In this document: one piece after another, positions 7,635 to 18,939 of the stretch
How the letters are laid out: the number at the start of each line of letters is the position of its first letter
How positions within the stretch are numbered: the first letter of the stretch is position 1
Assembly: GCA_015680685.1 (NCBI GenBank)
Contig: MNCI01006052.1
Span: forward strand, 264,995 to 294,685
DNA: 29,691 nucleotides
Direction of reading: 5' to 3'
From: Gnetum montanum
Taxonomy: Eukaryota > Streptophyta > Gnetopsida > Gnetales > Gnetaceae
The notes under the pieces: generated by a model
What the model was told of the DNA's origin: nothing
What the model saw: the letters and a program-made list of their open reading frames with translations, nothing else
Database searches by the model: none
Program-made: the position numbers and the translations under genes

Positions 7635-10600
7635 ATGTCTTCTTCTTCTAATAAAAGCAACTCATCACCTAGGGATAATACAAGAAACAATTGGCAATAA
7701 AAAATGCATAACCGAAATCTGCCGGTTCCTCAACAATACCAAGTGGTATATACTCATCTCGATGAGTACATACCAGACTTTACCTTTATCCTCCATCAAG
7801 ACGAAAAACTGCAATGGAGAGATTTTCAAGGTAACATAGTGTTACCTCCAAATCGATCAGTCCCAAACATGCTCCTCTGTGCTTTGGCATAGATTGGCAT
7901 GACATAGCTTTATGCTGAATATGTTATAGCAGATTTTGATACAACGGATTATCATCCCATAGCTACACAACGTATCAGGGACTCAAGGCAGGAGAGCCAA
8001 CATACACTATTGAAGGGAAAAGGGGTCCTGCACATCCTTAGTGAAATAGGAGATGATGAACCCATTCTAACGAGTTCTCTATCAAATGATGTTTCCCCTC
8101 CTAATGATGGTGAGAAGGTGGGGTATCAGAACCTATGCTCAATAATACATAACACTGGATCTGATCCCCATGAATGCAAATTGTTCATAGAGGGAACAAC
8201 AACTCATGATAAGGATGGGCACTTTGATCATCATCATGATCAGGGCCATAGCAGCCGAAGAGAAGACAAGAAGCATTCATTATGGCGATGCTTCTCCTTC
8301 TTCTTCTCCTTCATCTCATCACTCACCCTCTCCTTCCACATCTGGGCACAACCATCATGAGCATAACAGTGAGGATAGAGGTAGGAAAATGAGAGACATT
8401 GATGAGAGAGTCAAGAGAGAGGACAAGGGCATGAATGAAGGAAAAGTAGGGAACAACATAGACATCACAGGTGTCATGAAAGAGATGATCATGACAATCC
8501 CCTACTTGCAACCCGAAGTATGCTCAATATAACGGAGGCAGTAAGAATTCCAACAAGGCATCAAAAGGATAGTCGGATCAAGCGTTTAGACATGAACAAT
8601 ATCCCACATTTCAAAGGGGGATACAACGCTTATTTGCAACATCATTTACAAGCATTCGATGATGCCTGTGCCTTGCAAAACATAAAAAATGAGTGGCAAA
8701 AACTTAAGTTGTTTCCTAGGACACTCATCAAGGAAGTAGAGAGTTGGTACTAGTCCTTAGAACCGGAAACCATCAGGAGGTGGAGTACGATGTTAGAACT
8801 CTTCAAGGATAAGTATCAAATGTACTCCAGAGTGTCTAATTTGCATAAGCAGATCTAGGGATGGAAGTAAGGAAATCATGAACCCTTGGATGCTACCATG
8901 GGCCTCTACTATGCATTGTTACATCGTTGCCCAGGCCATGGTTATGCACAACAGAACCAACTTCGCCACATCGTAGATGGGCTAAGGCATGAGACTAGAA
9001 GAACCCTTGGGACTTATTCCCAAGGGAGACTATCATAACTTAGAGCCCATAAAATACATCGCTTGTTGGAGCAAGTAGCCAAAGAAGAAGGTGAGCTATG
9101 AAAAAGAGAGAGTGTGGAAGAATACAATTGTGATCCCTTCCTTCGAAAGAAGGAAGTGAGATTTTGTGATGAGGAGGATGAGTCACCACTCAAAGAGTTG
9201 GTGAACAGAAAAACCTTGCCAATCCAGAAGTTAACAACAGAAGTATCAACTAAGGTAGATCAATTGTGGGATTTCTTAGACTCTAGACTTGAAATTGTCT
9301 TGAAAATTGTAGAAGAGTCTAAGGAGGAATGAAGTAGTGACAAAGATAAGAAAAAGCAGAGAGATTCAGGCCCTGCACATAACAAGGGTAAAGGGAAAAT
9401 TACTATATCCGATGAGGTTGTGGACTCAGACACAGAAGATGAAGGTGGATGTGAGATCTACCAATATGACCATCCTAAGGGATGTTGTCCAATCATCTTA
9501 CATCTATAGGAGTCTGGGGTGTATGCACTTAATCTGAGACTTAACCAATGGCAAACACCCTGAAGGTTACCTTATCCTTAAGGTAACCCAAGATAGTTCC
9601 ACCAACCATTAATGTACTATCCAAGTGGAACTCCACCATAACCCATCAGACAAGATCAACAGTGGCAATACCCACAGTCATGGGGGATGCCACCGTCGAC
9701 AGAATAGTACCATTACTGGCAACCTGATCCTTATGGCTATTATGTGTAGCAGTTGGTTTCTCCAAGTGACTCTATGGGTCACACAACTCCCCAACATCAC
9801 TACCAAGTTCGGGAGTACTTTAGGAGGACTACTTCTCCTCCGGGAGGTACCCCACATACCTACCATCCTCCAACTCCATCCGTACCTCTTCCACCTATAG
9901 TTCCCATAGCTCATGCTCCAACAATGCAAGGGGAACTTCCCACTCAACCACAACAACGTAATGCTGCGAGAGCTGTAAACATTCAACCTACTACTAGTTT
10001 TGACAACCATAAGAAAAGAATACCTTTCTTTGGAACCAAAAGCCTAGACAAGCTCTCACAACAACAAGCAGTTGAGCCTATGTACACTCATCCACCATCT
10101 AAGACTTCAGGGCACCCTTCAGTCCAACAACAGAGCTTCATGCATACAGTTATGTTAACGCATACCGTAACAGACTGGATCAAGGTAGGTTGCCTTCCCT
10201 AGAAACTCTCTGATCCTGGAAGCCCCTTAATCTATTTACAAGTCACTGGGAACAAACCACATAAGGCTCTTCTTGACTCAGGTTCTGGAGTCAACTTAAT
10301 CTCACGAGAAATGTATCAAGCCTGGAACCTGCCCCAACTTAAGAAGAGCGACATTCAACTAGATCTGGCTAACCAGTCCATTACCATTCCCTTGGGATTG
10401 GTGGAGGACATCATTACCACTATGTGTGGGTGGTCATACCCAGCTGACTTCCTAGTGATAGAAGTTAATAGTGACAACAGGGGCTTCTCAATTATAATGG
10501 GAAGGCCATGGCAGAGTATAGTAGATGCGTACCTAGGGATCCATTATCTTTCCTTGGAGATATCTACGATAAATATTTATGGAAAGATCGAGAAGAAGAA

Positions 10601-10979
10601 AGTTCTGTGCATCACATACAGTGACTCAGAGGGTGATGACATGGAAGAATGTTCAACATCTCTTCCATGTAACTGGTATGCCCAAGAAACACAAATTCAA
10701 AGGTTCTTGTATGTAGCAACCACACTAGTAGTGGACACCCCATGGTTGATAGCTAGTCTAAAGAGCAACCCAATATGCACAGAACGAACTAAGGAAACAA
10801 CTCATGCCAACAACGAAGGCATAGACACATTGGAATATGAGCGTCGCCAACTTCCACCCCTTAATCTGAGAACATCAATGGGGAGAAGTTGGGCACTTTT
10901 AAGAAATTCAAATAGACGATCATTATTTCGGATCTCTCCCTTGCAATTCAGTCATGGGGGAGATGGCCACCTATGCTAA
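7635..10979 (+). pseudogene. Gag-protease polyprotein of element B, decayed
   Basis: The start ATG at 7635 (MSSSSNKSN) matches that of element C (MSSSHRSD). One frame holds to 10979, except for a shift between about 8270 and 8518 within a His/Ser-rich low-complexity stretch. Landmarks: LPVPQQYQVVYTHLDEYIPD (about 7720); the Gag core from LDMNNIPHFKGGYNAYL (8587) through LFPRTLIKEVESWY and a PLDATMGLYYALLHR region (to about 9010); a C-x6-H-x3-C motif (CEIYQYDHPKGC, about 9450); a Gln/Pro-rich linker; the protease motif LLDSGSG with Asp at 10275; and IIMGRPW. Gag would form the particle and protease would mature it. About 17 stops interrupt the frame, nearly all explained by C-to-T or G-to-A at Gln, Arg or Trp codons. 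The C-terminal tail (GRSWALLRNSNRRSLF, HGGDGHLC) replaces pol. It is not functional as it stands. Confidence 0.88.
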
Positions 10980-10999
10980 TCATTGGAGGCCCTTAGTTC

Positions 11000-11267
11000 T
11001 TTTACATTTTTTTTATTTTAACACATTTTTTGTTTTACACGTTTTTGTTTAACATATTTTTGTTTTACACATTTTTATTTTACATATTTTTGTCTTACAC
11101 GTATTTGTTTTACACATTTTTGTCTTACACGTTTTTGTTTTGCACATTTTTGTCTTACACATTTTTGTTTTACAATTTTTTTGTTTTTACAAATTTCTTT
11201 AACTTTTCTTGTTTTTGTTTTACAACATTGTTATACTTTTCCATTTTGTGTGTGTGTGTGTGTGTGT
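11000..11267 (+). repeat. T-rich 15-bp repeat tract and (GT)n, element B
   Basis: At least ten imperfect copies of a TTTTTGTTTTACACA-like unit run from about 11025 to 11180, followed by a (GT)n run that enters an assembly gap. The apparent long Phe/Leu-rich reading frame here is a by-product of the repeat. Confidence 0.85.
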
Positions 11268-11484
11268 NNNNNNNNNNNNNNNNNNNNNNNNNNNNNNNNN
11301 NNNNNNNNNNNNNNNNNNNNNNNNNNNNNNNNNNNNNNNNNNNNNNNNNNNNNNNNNNNNNNNNNNNNNNNNNNNNNNNNNNNNNNNNNNNNNNNNNNNN
11401 NNNNNNNNNNNNNNNNNNNNNNNNNNNNNNNNNNNNNNNNNNNNNNNNNNNNNNNNNNNNNNNNNNNNNNNNNNNNNNNNNNNN
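11268..11484. other. Assembly gap (217 N) between GT and TA microsatellites
   Basis: The gap begins in (GT)n and ends in (TA)n (11485-11504), so it probably reflects difficulty in sequencing simple repeats. Its true length is unknown. Confidence 0.95.
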
Positions 11485-11504
11485 AATATATATATATATA
11501 TATA

Positions 11505-12419
11505 AACAAGTGAGAATTCAAAGAACACCCCTTAGACAAAATAATCTCTTGGGCTACAAGCACTGGTTATGGAACAAAAATAAAAAGGTTCCCTCTAACT
11601 AAGGCCCTTCTTGCTTCCCATTCTCTCCTCATTCATTTCGTCAGACTGGTGGTGGCTCTTTGGAGATGCATTCTTGTTATTCAAGTGGATGGTTTGGCCA
11701 AATGCATTGATGCGAAGTCACTGGATGTGGTTTGTTTGAGGCCGGAGTTGGAATGAGATTTACCAAGTCACGTTAATCATGAAACACACAAGGGGCTATA
11801 CACCACCTTGTTCTTGAGACTCCATTCCATCCTCTCCTTTCCACCCTTCTCTCCATTATTCACCTCATTGCTGGTTGTATCATTAGTGTATATTTTGGTA
11901 GATACATCGTTTTCTTTTTGGTAAATTCTTATGATTAAGACTTTAACTCTTGTTCCAAAGGACATTCCCAGAGCCTACAGACTCTTTGAATGTGGGTTTG
12001 TTAGGGCATTAAGGGCATGAGCCTGCTTTGGGGAGGACCCATTGGCATTCCTATTTGGTGCACCAGTTCAATTCTTTCCTTTAACATTTTTGTACTTCAT
12101 TTTATTCTATTCATTTCCATCTTGACATCCATTTCATCGATGTCCTAGTTGTCTCTTTTTATCGATACTTCTTATTCCTTTTCTTTTTCTTTTTCCATTC
12201 TCTCGCTACCGGAGGTTCGCGATTAGTCATGGGGGTATAGGGCCCAATTTTTTTGATCTTCTCCTAGCACCTACACCTTCAGTAGTCACCATTAATACAT
12301 CTCTAGATTCGTAATCAGCCATACGACAACCCAACCAATGGACTTTTCACTACAACAAGGTATCAACTACATTGAAATTCATTTACCCTTGCTAATATAA
12401 GACTGTGTTGTGTGTGCAG
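11505..12419 (+). other. Conserved 3' noncoding region of element B
   Basis: It aligns with 1927-2586 of element A over CACACAAGGGGC (about 11785), GAGCCTGCTTTGGGGAGGAC (about 12018) and GATTAGTCATGGGGGTAT (about 12220). The part at about 11700-11785 (GTCACTGGATGTGGTTTG) matches element D at about 24178 but is missing from A. It ends in TGTGTGCAG before an ATG at 12420. No reading frame is recognised. Confidence 0.7.
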
Positions 12420-12601
12420 ATGGTGATCATGCAACAACAAATTGGATCTGGAGGAAGCACTTGGAATGGAGCGATGCTAAAGCAGCTTTGCAAGGAATGA
12501 GATCGATGATGCACTTATGGATGGACAACAAAAGGTGCAATCTGGGCTTTGGCAGTAGCAACACTTCTTTCTCTCTCTCTCTTTCTCAGCTACCAAAATG
12601 A
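12420..12601 (+). other. Short downstream ORF behind a splice acceptor in element B
   Basis: This is the counterpart of 2587-2804. The frame open to 12601 contains TTNWIWRKHLEWS and ends after a CT-rich run; the ATG frame reads MVIMQQQIGSGGSTW and stops within about 30 codons. The conserved acceptor suggests a spliced third ORF reduced to a remnant. Coding status is uncertain. Confidence 0.4.
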
Positions 12602-12775
12602 GGCTTGATGTCAATGTAATAAGGTGTTCACCCTTGTTGTCATGAACACTAGTTTTGTTGTGTTTTGTAATGATGATCCATTCACATGTCATCCCATTAG
12701 TTTCATTTGAGTCAATAATCCCATACCTTCTCAATATTATTGTAAGGAACTTGAGGACGAGTTTTCGTTTAGTCA

Positions 12776-13583
12776 TACGTGATATCGCGGCCCATGCGAT
12801 ATCGCATCTTCCCCTGCGATATCACGTACGCGATATCGCGGTGCACCGTCATATCTATAAATAAGAGGCGGCTCTCCCTTTTTTCCTCATTCTAGGCCTA
12901 GACCATAGCTAAACTTTGGTAGTTTTTCCACTCTAGAGATAGATTAATTTCCATGTGCCCGCAATAGGAACTCTAGAGTGAACGGATCTTTATTCGAGCA
13001 AACATTGTACCTGAACACAAGTTTGTGTACGACAATAAAGATGAGCTTCTTGGATAAACCTTGTAGTGCATGGAATAGGCTAATTAGGATTTTATTTACT
13101 ATTATTTATTACTTGTTATTTAAATATTTTTTTAGTTGTTAAATCTTTCTCAACCCTTCTCTCCTAGTTAAGTGCCTCAGTACGACCACTTCGAGCATGT
13201 GTGTTACACTTGGTGATCCTAGCAATGATTAGCATTTGGTAACCAAGGTTGCATCAGTTTAGGGTGTGTATGGTAAGTGGGAACGGATGCTGATGCTAGG
13301 TTAATTTAGACTTAGTTAGTTAGTTAAAGTTAGTAATTAGTCTCTTCAACCCTTCAACTCAATAGCATAGGAGATAAAACATAAAAAGACATAAAAATCA
13401 TATACTTCAGACTTACTTAACCATACACCGTGACAACTACAAGTAAGTCTGGGAAGACAACGAATGATTAACCCTAAGTGTTCCATAAGGCATGTAGGCA
13501 CTTAGTTTGTAGACTTCGACTAGATTGCATGTGCTACGCTCGTATTCATATGGTTGAGTGTAGGGATACCTCACCACTCATTA
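12776..13583 (+). repeat. 3' LTR of element B, truncated at its 5' end
   Basis: It aligns with 6702-7492 of the 5' LTR, with one extra 17-base GATATCGC unit. The first ~137 bases of the LTR and any polypurine tract are missing: the internal region ending TTCGTTTAGTCA runs straight into TACGTGATATCG. AATAAA lies at 13034-13039. It ends TCATTA at 13583, directly against element C's LTR. Confidence 0.85.
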
Positions 13584-14361
13584 GATCCCAAGATGCCATG
13601 TCGAATATCGGATATCGTAGGGTATATGCTAGCCTATAAATATAGCACTTGGGCACACAATTTTCAGATAATTCTTTGTCATAGAGTAATGAAGTTCTTG
13701 CAGTTTAGCCATTCCAGAGTTAAAATATTTCTGAGTGCCCGTAGTAGGAGTCTAAGTGTGTATGGATCTTTGTTCAAGCACTGATGTACCTAAGCACAAA
13801 AGTGTGATGGAAATAAAGATGAGCCCTTTTGATAATCCTTGTACCACTAAGAATAGATTAATGTTTTCTTTAATGCATTTAATATTTATTGCATTTTATT
13901 TTAATGCACTTTAGTTAAGCAATTAATTTCTAGTTGTTAATGAACACAAGTATGACCACTTCGAGCATACGTGTAGCACTTAGTAACCTAGAAATGCTTA
14001 ACGTTTAGTAATCCAACAATGCTATATGTGTTCAAGATGTGTCTAGAGTGTGGGAATGGGTATTTATGTTAGGCTAGTTAGGTAGTAGATTAATTAGATA
14101 TTAAATTCCTCTAACTTTCATTCTTGTTTTAGACAATTAAACTTATAAAATAAAAAAGGGTAAAAATAATATACCTCAGTTGCACTTAACCATATACTTA
14201 TACCTCACAAGTGGAACTGAGAAGACAATAATTTTCTTAATTAGATTTCACTTCCCTGAACTAGTGTACTTAAGAACTTAAGGTTTGTAGAGTTCAATTG
14301 AATTGCACGTGAACACTTTTGATTTGTATAGTTGGGCATAGGGGTACCTTGTCAATCATCA
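13584..14361 (+). repeat. 5' LTR of element C, truncated
   Basis: It aligns with B's LTR from about 6626 onward (GGATCCTAATG there, GATCCCAAGATG here). It keeps GGATATCG, TATA (CTATAAATATAG, 13634-13645), AATAAA (13812-13817), a decayed hairpin unit (CCACTT at 13956-13961, partner changed near 14045-14053) and the terminal TCATCA. Confidence 0.8.
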
Positions 14362-14362
14362 T

Positions 14363-14380
14363 TTGTGCTGTTGTCGAGGA
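14363..14380 (+). promoter_or_regulatory. Primer binding site relic, element C
   Basis: TTGTGCTGTTGTCGAGGA occupies the same position as the tRNA-Asp site of element B, one base after the LTR, and differs from TGGCGCCGTTGTCGGGGA mainly by transitions plus one G-to-T. Confidence 0.75.
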
Positions 14381-14521
14381 CCTTTTAGTTGTTACGTGTG
14401 CTATCTAGGACTAGTAAAAAATTATTTAAATTAATGGAATGAACCCTAAAGTCATATTATACGTTGCAGTTACTACAACAATTTTAAAGAAGCACAATGC
14501 TTTTTTATTTTCTAACATAAA

Positions 14522-16422
14522 ATGTCTTCTTCTCATAGGAGTGATTCTCCACCCAAGTCTAACAGAGTACATCAGCAAGTGCCTTAACAATACAGAGTGG
14601 TATATGTTCATCCCGATGAGTATGTACCAAATTTCACCTTCATCTTACACTAGGATGAATAGCTGCAGTGGCATGACATGGAGGGCAACATTGTATTGCC
14701 ACCAGATCAATCCATTCTTGTGATGCTCCAACAAACTGTTATGTATTTGGGCCTCCAAGCACTTTATGTTAAGTATGTTATACAAGATAGTGACACTAGG
14801 GATTATCATCCCATTGAAGCACAATGTTTAAGGGATTGACAGTTAGAACAACTTTATGAATCTATGAAGGGAAAGTGGTTCAATGATTCCCAATTCTTGC
14901 CATACCAAAAGATGGTGGAGAACCCTTCTTTGAGGGTTTTCCATTCATTGAAACTCCTCTCTTTAACTTCTATGAAGGAGTTCAAAACTAGAATCTGAAA
15001 TCCACGATTCACAATCCTGGTTCTAGCAAAAATGGATCCAATGAAAAAGGAGGATCCAAGAAAGAGAGTCAGGGTAGGGATGCATACAAGAAAAAAGATC
15101 ATGATCGTGACCATGACCACTAAAGAGGGGGTAGCAAGCACTATGATGGTACTAGCTCTCCTTCTTCTTCACCTTCATCATCATCATCATCATCTTCTGG
15201 CTTTGATTGCAACCACAAGGGGCATGATTGTGACGGAGGTGACCGATGGAATTGAAATGATAGAAGGAACCATCGGGCAAGTCAAGACTAGGGGCAAAAG
15301 TGTTCAAGAGAGATCCATCACCATGAACAAAAGGGTAGTGGAGGGCATCATAGGTACTAGAATCATGACCTTGATGAGCCTTTGATTACTACCTGAAGCA
15401 TGCTCAACATTGCAAAGGTAGTAATAATTCCTACAAGGCACATTAAGGATAGTTGGATCAAAATACTAGACATGAACAATATTCCTCTATTTGAAGGGGG
15501 ATACAACTAAAATTTGCAAAACCATCTCCAAGCTTTTCAAGATGCATGTGCCTTGAAAAATATAGAAAATGGGTGGAAAAAACTTAAGTTATTCTCAAGG
15601 ACACTCACTAAAGAAGTAGAGAACTTGTACTAGTCCTTAGAATTAGAATCTATCAGACAATGGAGTACAATGTTTAAATTGTTCAATGATAAATATCAAA
15701 CGTACTCCTAAGTGTCCAACTTGAGGAGGTAGATCCAAGGATTGAAACAAGGGACACATGAACCCTTGGACATCACCATAGGCTAATACTATTCCTTAGT
15801 GCATAGATGTTCTGTCCATGATTATTCTTAACTAGACCACCTTTGTCACATTATAGACGGACTTCAATCCAAAATGGGAAGAACCCTTGGCGTTTATGCC
15901 CAAGGGTGACTATTAGAATTAAGCACATGTTAGATCCAAATATTGATTGAGTAGGTAGCTAAAGAGGAAGAAGAATTAAGAAAATGAGAAAGCACAGAAG
16001 AGTAAAATTGCAATCCTTCCATTTGAAAGTAGGAGGTTCAATTCTATGACAATGAGGAAGAATCATCACTTGATGAGGTGATGAATAGGAAAACCTTGTT
16101 GTTTCAAAAAATTTCAATATGAAATTATAGCCAAGGGTGATCAATTATGGGACTCCATGGATAGTAGATTTCAAGTTGTCCTAAAAATTGTTGAGTCCAA
16201 AGAACAAGATAGTGACTGTGATCGCAAGAGGCACAAGGAAGCTAAATGTGCTAATCAAAGAGGTAAGGGCAAGATTGCTATCATCAAGGAAGTTGCGAGA
16301 AGTGACTTAGATGATGATGGTGGATGTGACATCTACCACTATGAACATTCTAAGGGTTGTTACCCTATTCTATTGCACTTACAAGAGTCTTGGATGTACA
16401 CTCTAAATTCACGACTAGCATA
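14522..16422 (+). pseudogene. Gag of element C, heavily decayed
   Basis: ATG at 14522 begins MSSSHRSD. Pieces aligned with element B appear in order: YRVVYVHPDEYVPNFTF (about 14595); a Ser-rich run encoded by (TCA)n near 15170-15195; the Gag core from LDMNNIPLFEGGYN (about 15467) through KLFSRTLTKEVENLY and EPLDI (about 15755); HIIDGL (about 15849); and CDIYHYEHSKGCYPILLHL (16327-16383), the C-x6-H-x3-C motif seen in B. Stops and frame changes occur throughout, so no protein is possible. A Pro/Tyr-rich linker, broken in several frames, continues from 16423 to about 17100. Confidence 0.8.
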
Positions 16423-17119
16423 AAGGCAAACACTTAGAAGATTGTCTTATCCTCAAGGCAATTCTAGGTAGTTCCATCAAAAACAATAGTATTATCCAAG
16501 TGGAAATCCTTCATAATCATATAATTAGTATCAAATGTGGTAGCAATCATAGTAATGGATGCTAGCACTATGAAGGCAATAATACCCTTACAGAAAACCT
16601 AATCCATATGGGTATTATGTTTAGCAACCCTTATCTCCACATGACTCTTCCAGTCATGTTTCTACTTTTCAATCTCACTACTACCCTTCTGATTATTATT
16701 GAACTCATTCTCCACATGCAAGGAGGAACACCACCTTTTACCCTTATCCTCCTCCTATTCCTACACATATTCTTCATCCATCAACCTAGTTACCACTTGA
16801 TCCATCTATGCAAGGTGAACTTCTAGCTCAACTATAATAACCCAATGCCACTAAGGTTGTTAGTCTACAACCGATTCATCAACCAAGTGGTTCAAACACT
16901 TGATTTAAGAAAAGTCTTTTATTCTAACCAAATAGTCTACCTAAGAGCTCACATATACCTATGGTTAGCAATCCTATTTCTCCATCTCCCTCTGTATCAA
17001 ATACCTTTGAGTCCCCTTCAAACCAAATACCACCTAGGATTCATACTGTTATGCTTACTCATGTTGTATCTGATTGGATTTGGGATGGCAACCTTCCTAA
17101 GAAATTAATTAATCTTGGG

Positions 17120-17565
17120 AGTCCTCTTATTTATTTATAGATTGTTGGAAATGAACCATGCAAGGCTCTTCTTGATTCTGATTCTAATGTCAACTTGATC
17201 TCTCATGAGATGTATACTGCATGGAACCTACCTCCTCTCAAGAAGAGCAATATTAGATTAGAATTCGCAGACCAGTCCATCACTATTCCATTGGACTAGT
17301 AGAAGACATTGTGACCAATATATGTGGATGGTCTTATCTTGCTAATTTCCTAGTGATCAAGGTGCAGAATTGCAAAGGAGGCTTTCCAATCATCATGGTA
17401 AGGGCATGGCTAAGAACCATTGATTCAAAAATAAACATTAGAGATCTTTCCTTGGAAATATCTAGAGAAAATGCATTTGGGAAGATTGGGAAGAAGTGTG
17501 TTCCATGCATCACATACAACAATACAGGGTGCAATTGTGTGCAAAAACTCTTGTCAGTGAAATGA
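17120..17565 (+). pseudogene. Aspartic protease of element C, active-site glycine lost
   Basis: Aligned with the proteases of A and B: KALLDSDSNVNLISHEMY, then ADQSITIP, LVIKV and IIMVRAW. The catalytic Asp codon is at 17174, but the following DSG glycine is now Asp (GAT at 17180-17182), a G-to-A change that should abolish activity. A stop and a frame shift follow near 17290-17310. Confidence 0.82.
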
Positions 17566-17759
17566 GCATCCATCTCTGCATGCAAGAAGTATGCACCAAA
17601 AGCTAATATTCAAAGGTGTCTATACATAGCAGCCACAAAACAAGAGAGCACCCAATGGCTAACCACTGATTTTGAAAGCAGCAAACTTTGGATGGAATTG
17701 ACTGAGAGCCTGACATGTGCATATGTCATAGGCATGGATGAATTGGAGTAAGTTCATCA

Positions 17760-18900
17760 CCAACTCTTTGATGATGCAAATGATGATACCTACTAGAAAA
17801 AATTGAAAATTCCTAAAAATTTCAAGCAAGAGCCCCTTGAATTAAAAACTCTACCAGCTGATATGGAATATGTGTTCTTAAAAATGGTAAGCCAGTCATA
17901 ATCAATGCAAATCTTTCTCCAGAATAGAAAAATATTTTATTAAATGTGGTTAAAAAATGGTCAACAACATTTGCTTGGTCATATCTTGAACTCACAAGGA
18001 TTGATCCTAAGATATGTTAGCATCGTATCTACACTAACCTGGCCATAAAGCCAAAGAGGCAACCACAAAGGTAATTAAACCCCAAACTCAAGTAGATCAT
18101 CAAGGATGAAATCAAACAAATCCTCAAGGTGAGGTTTATGTATACCATTGTAGATGCGAGTGGGTTAGTCCACTTGTGATTATGCCAAAGAAAGGAGGCA
18201 AGTGGTAGGTTTGCATTGATTTTTGGCTGTTAAATATGGTAATATTCAAGGACCATTTTCCATTTCCATTCATTAATTAGGTATTGGATGCAATATCTAG
18301 GCATTGTTTTTATAGTTTTCTAGATGGTTATAGTGGCTATAACCAAATCAAGATTGTACCAGAGGACTAGGCCAAGATAACATTCATGAGTCCTTGGGGG
18401 ACTTTTGCATATTACAAGATGCCATTTGATCTATGTAATGTTCTTGCTACATTTTAATGCCTAGTCCTTAACATTTTTCAATAGCAGATTGATAATGGTA
18501 TGGAAGTCTTCATAGATGGCTTCTCCACCTATGAAGCTAATTTGAGTTAGCCCTAGACTGCCTTGAGCAAGTATTAAAATGATGTGTTGAAATGAACCTT
18601 TGGCTGAATTGGAAAAAGAGTCATCTGATAGTCCAAGAAGGCATTGTATTAGGACATCAAATCTCATAAGCAAGAATTGAGGTAGAACTTAAAAAAATAA
18701 TAGTCATCCAAGGAATTACTTGCTAACTAGAAACCATAAAAGATGTTCAATCATTCCTTGGACATATTGGCTACTACCAGCGATTCATAGAGAATCTCTC
18801 TAAGATCGTAAAACCATTGGTTATGCTGACAAAGAAAGATGCTTCATTTATCTAGACCACAGAATGTGAGAAAGCATTCTAAAAATTGGAGAAACTTGTA
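17760..18900 (+). pseudogene. Reverse transcriptase of element C, decayed
   Basis: Visible motifs in order: TFAWSYLELTRIDPK (about 17968), IKPKRQPQR (about 18045), VIMPKKGGKW (18176), FLDGYSGYNQIKIV with a catalytic Asp at 18323, WGTFAYYKMPFDLCN (about 18396), and the F-x-DD region VFIDGF at 18506-18523, where the second Asp of the active site is Gly (GGC at 18518). Then follow a thumb/connection part with GHIGYYQRFIENLSKIVKPL (about 18759). Many stops and at least two frame changes. RT would copy genomic RNA from the tRNA-Asp primer. Order and motifs fit Ty3/Gypsy; Copia has integrase first. Confidence 0.88.
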
Positions 18901-18939
18901 AAAACTCCAATTCTACAAGCACCTAACTAGTCTAGACCA

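Larger units (their letters stand above)
6565..13583 (+). mobile_element. Element B: full-length, pol-less Gypsy (Athila/Tat-like) retrotransposon
   Basis: About 7.0 kb bounded by a 5' LTR starting TGATGA and a 3' LTR ending TCATTA (TCATCA elsewhere). Inside are a tRNA-Asp primer site, gag-protease, T-rich tract, noncoding 3' region and a short spliced-looking ORF. Polymerase and integrase are absent; the 217-base N gap could hide sequence, but element A has the same order with no gap at that place and also lacks pol. By hand the two LTRs differ at roughly 50 of about 775 aligned positions, mostly transitions, so the insertion is old. The 5-bp flanks (CCTAG before, GATCC after) do not match, so no target-site duplication remains. 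Confidence 0.85.

Noticed and set aside
9678-10010. Minus-strand frame of 110 codons
   Set aside because: Antisense shadow of the Gln/Pro-rich linker, whose plus-strand frame is conserved between A and B.
11030-11602. Long Phe/Leu-rich reading frame across the N gap
   Set aside because: It is made of the T-rich tandem repeat and runs through Ns; composition is that of the repeat, not of a membrane protein.
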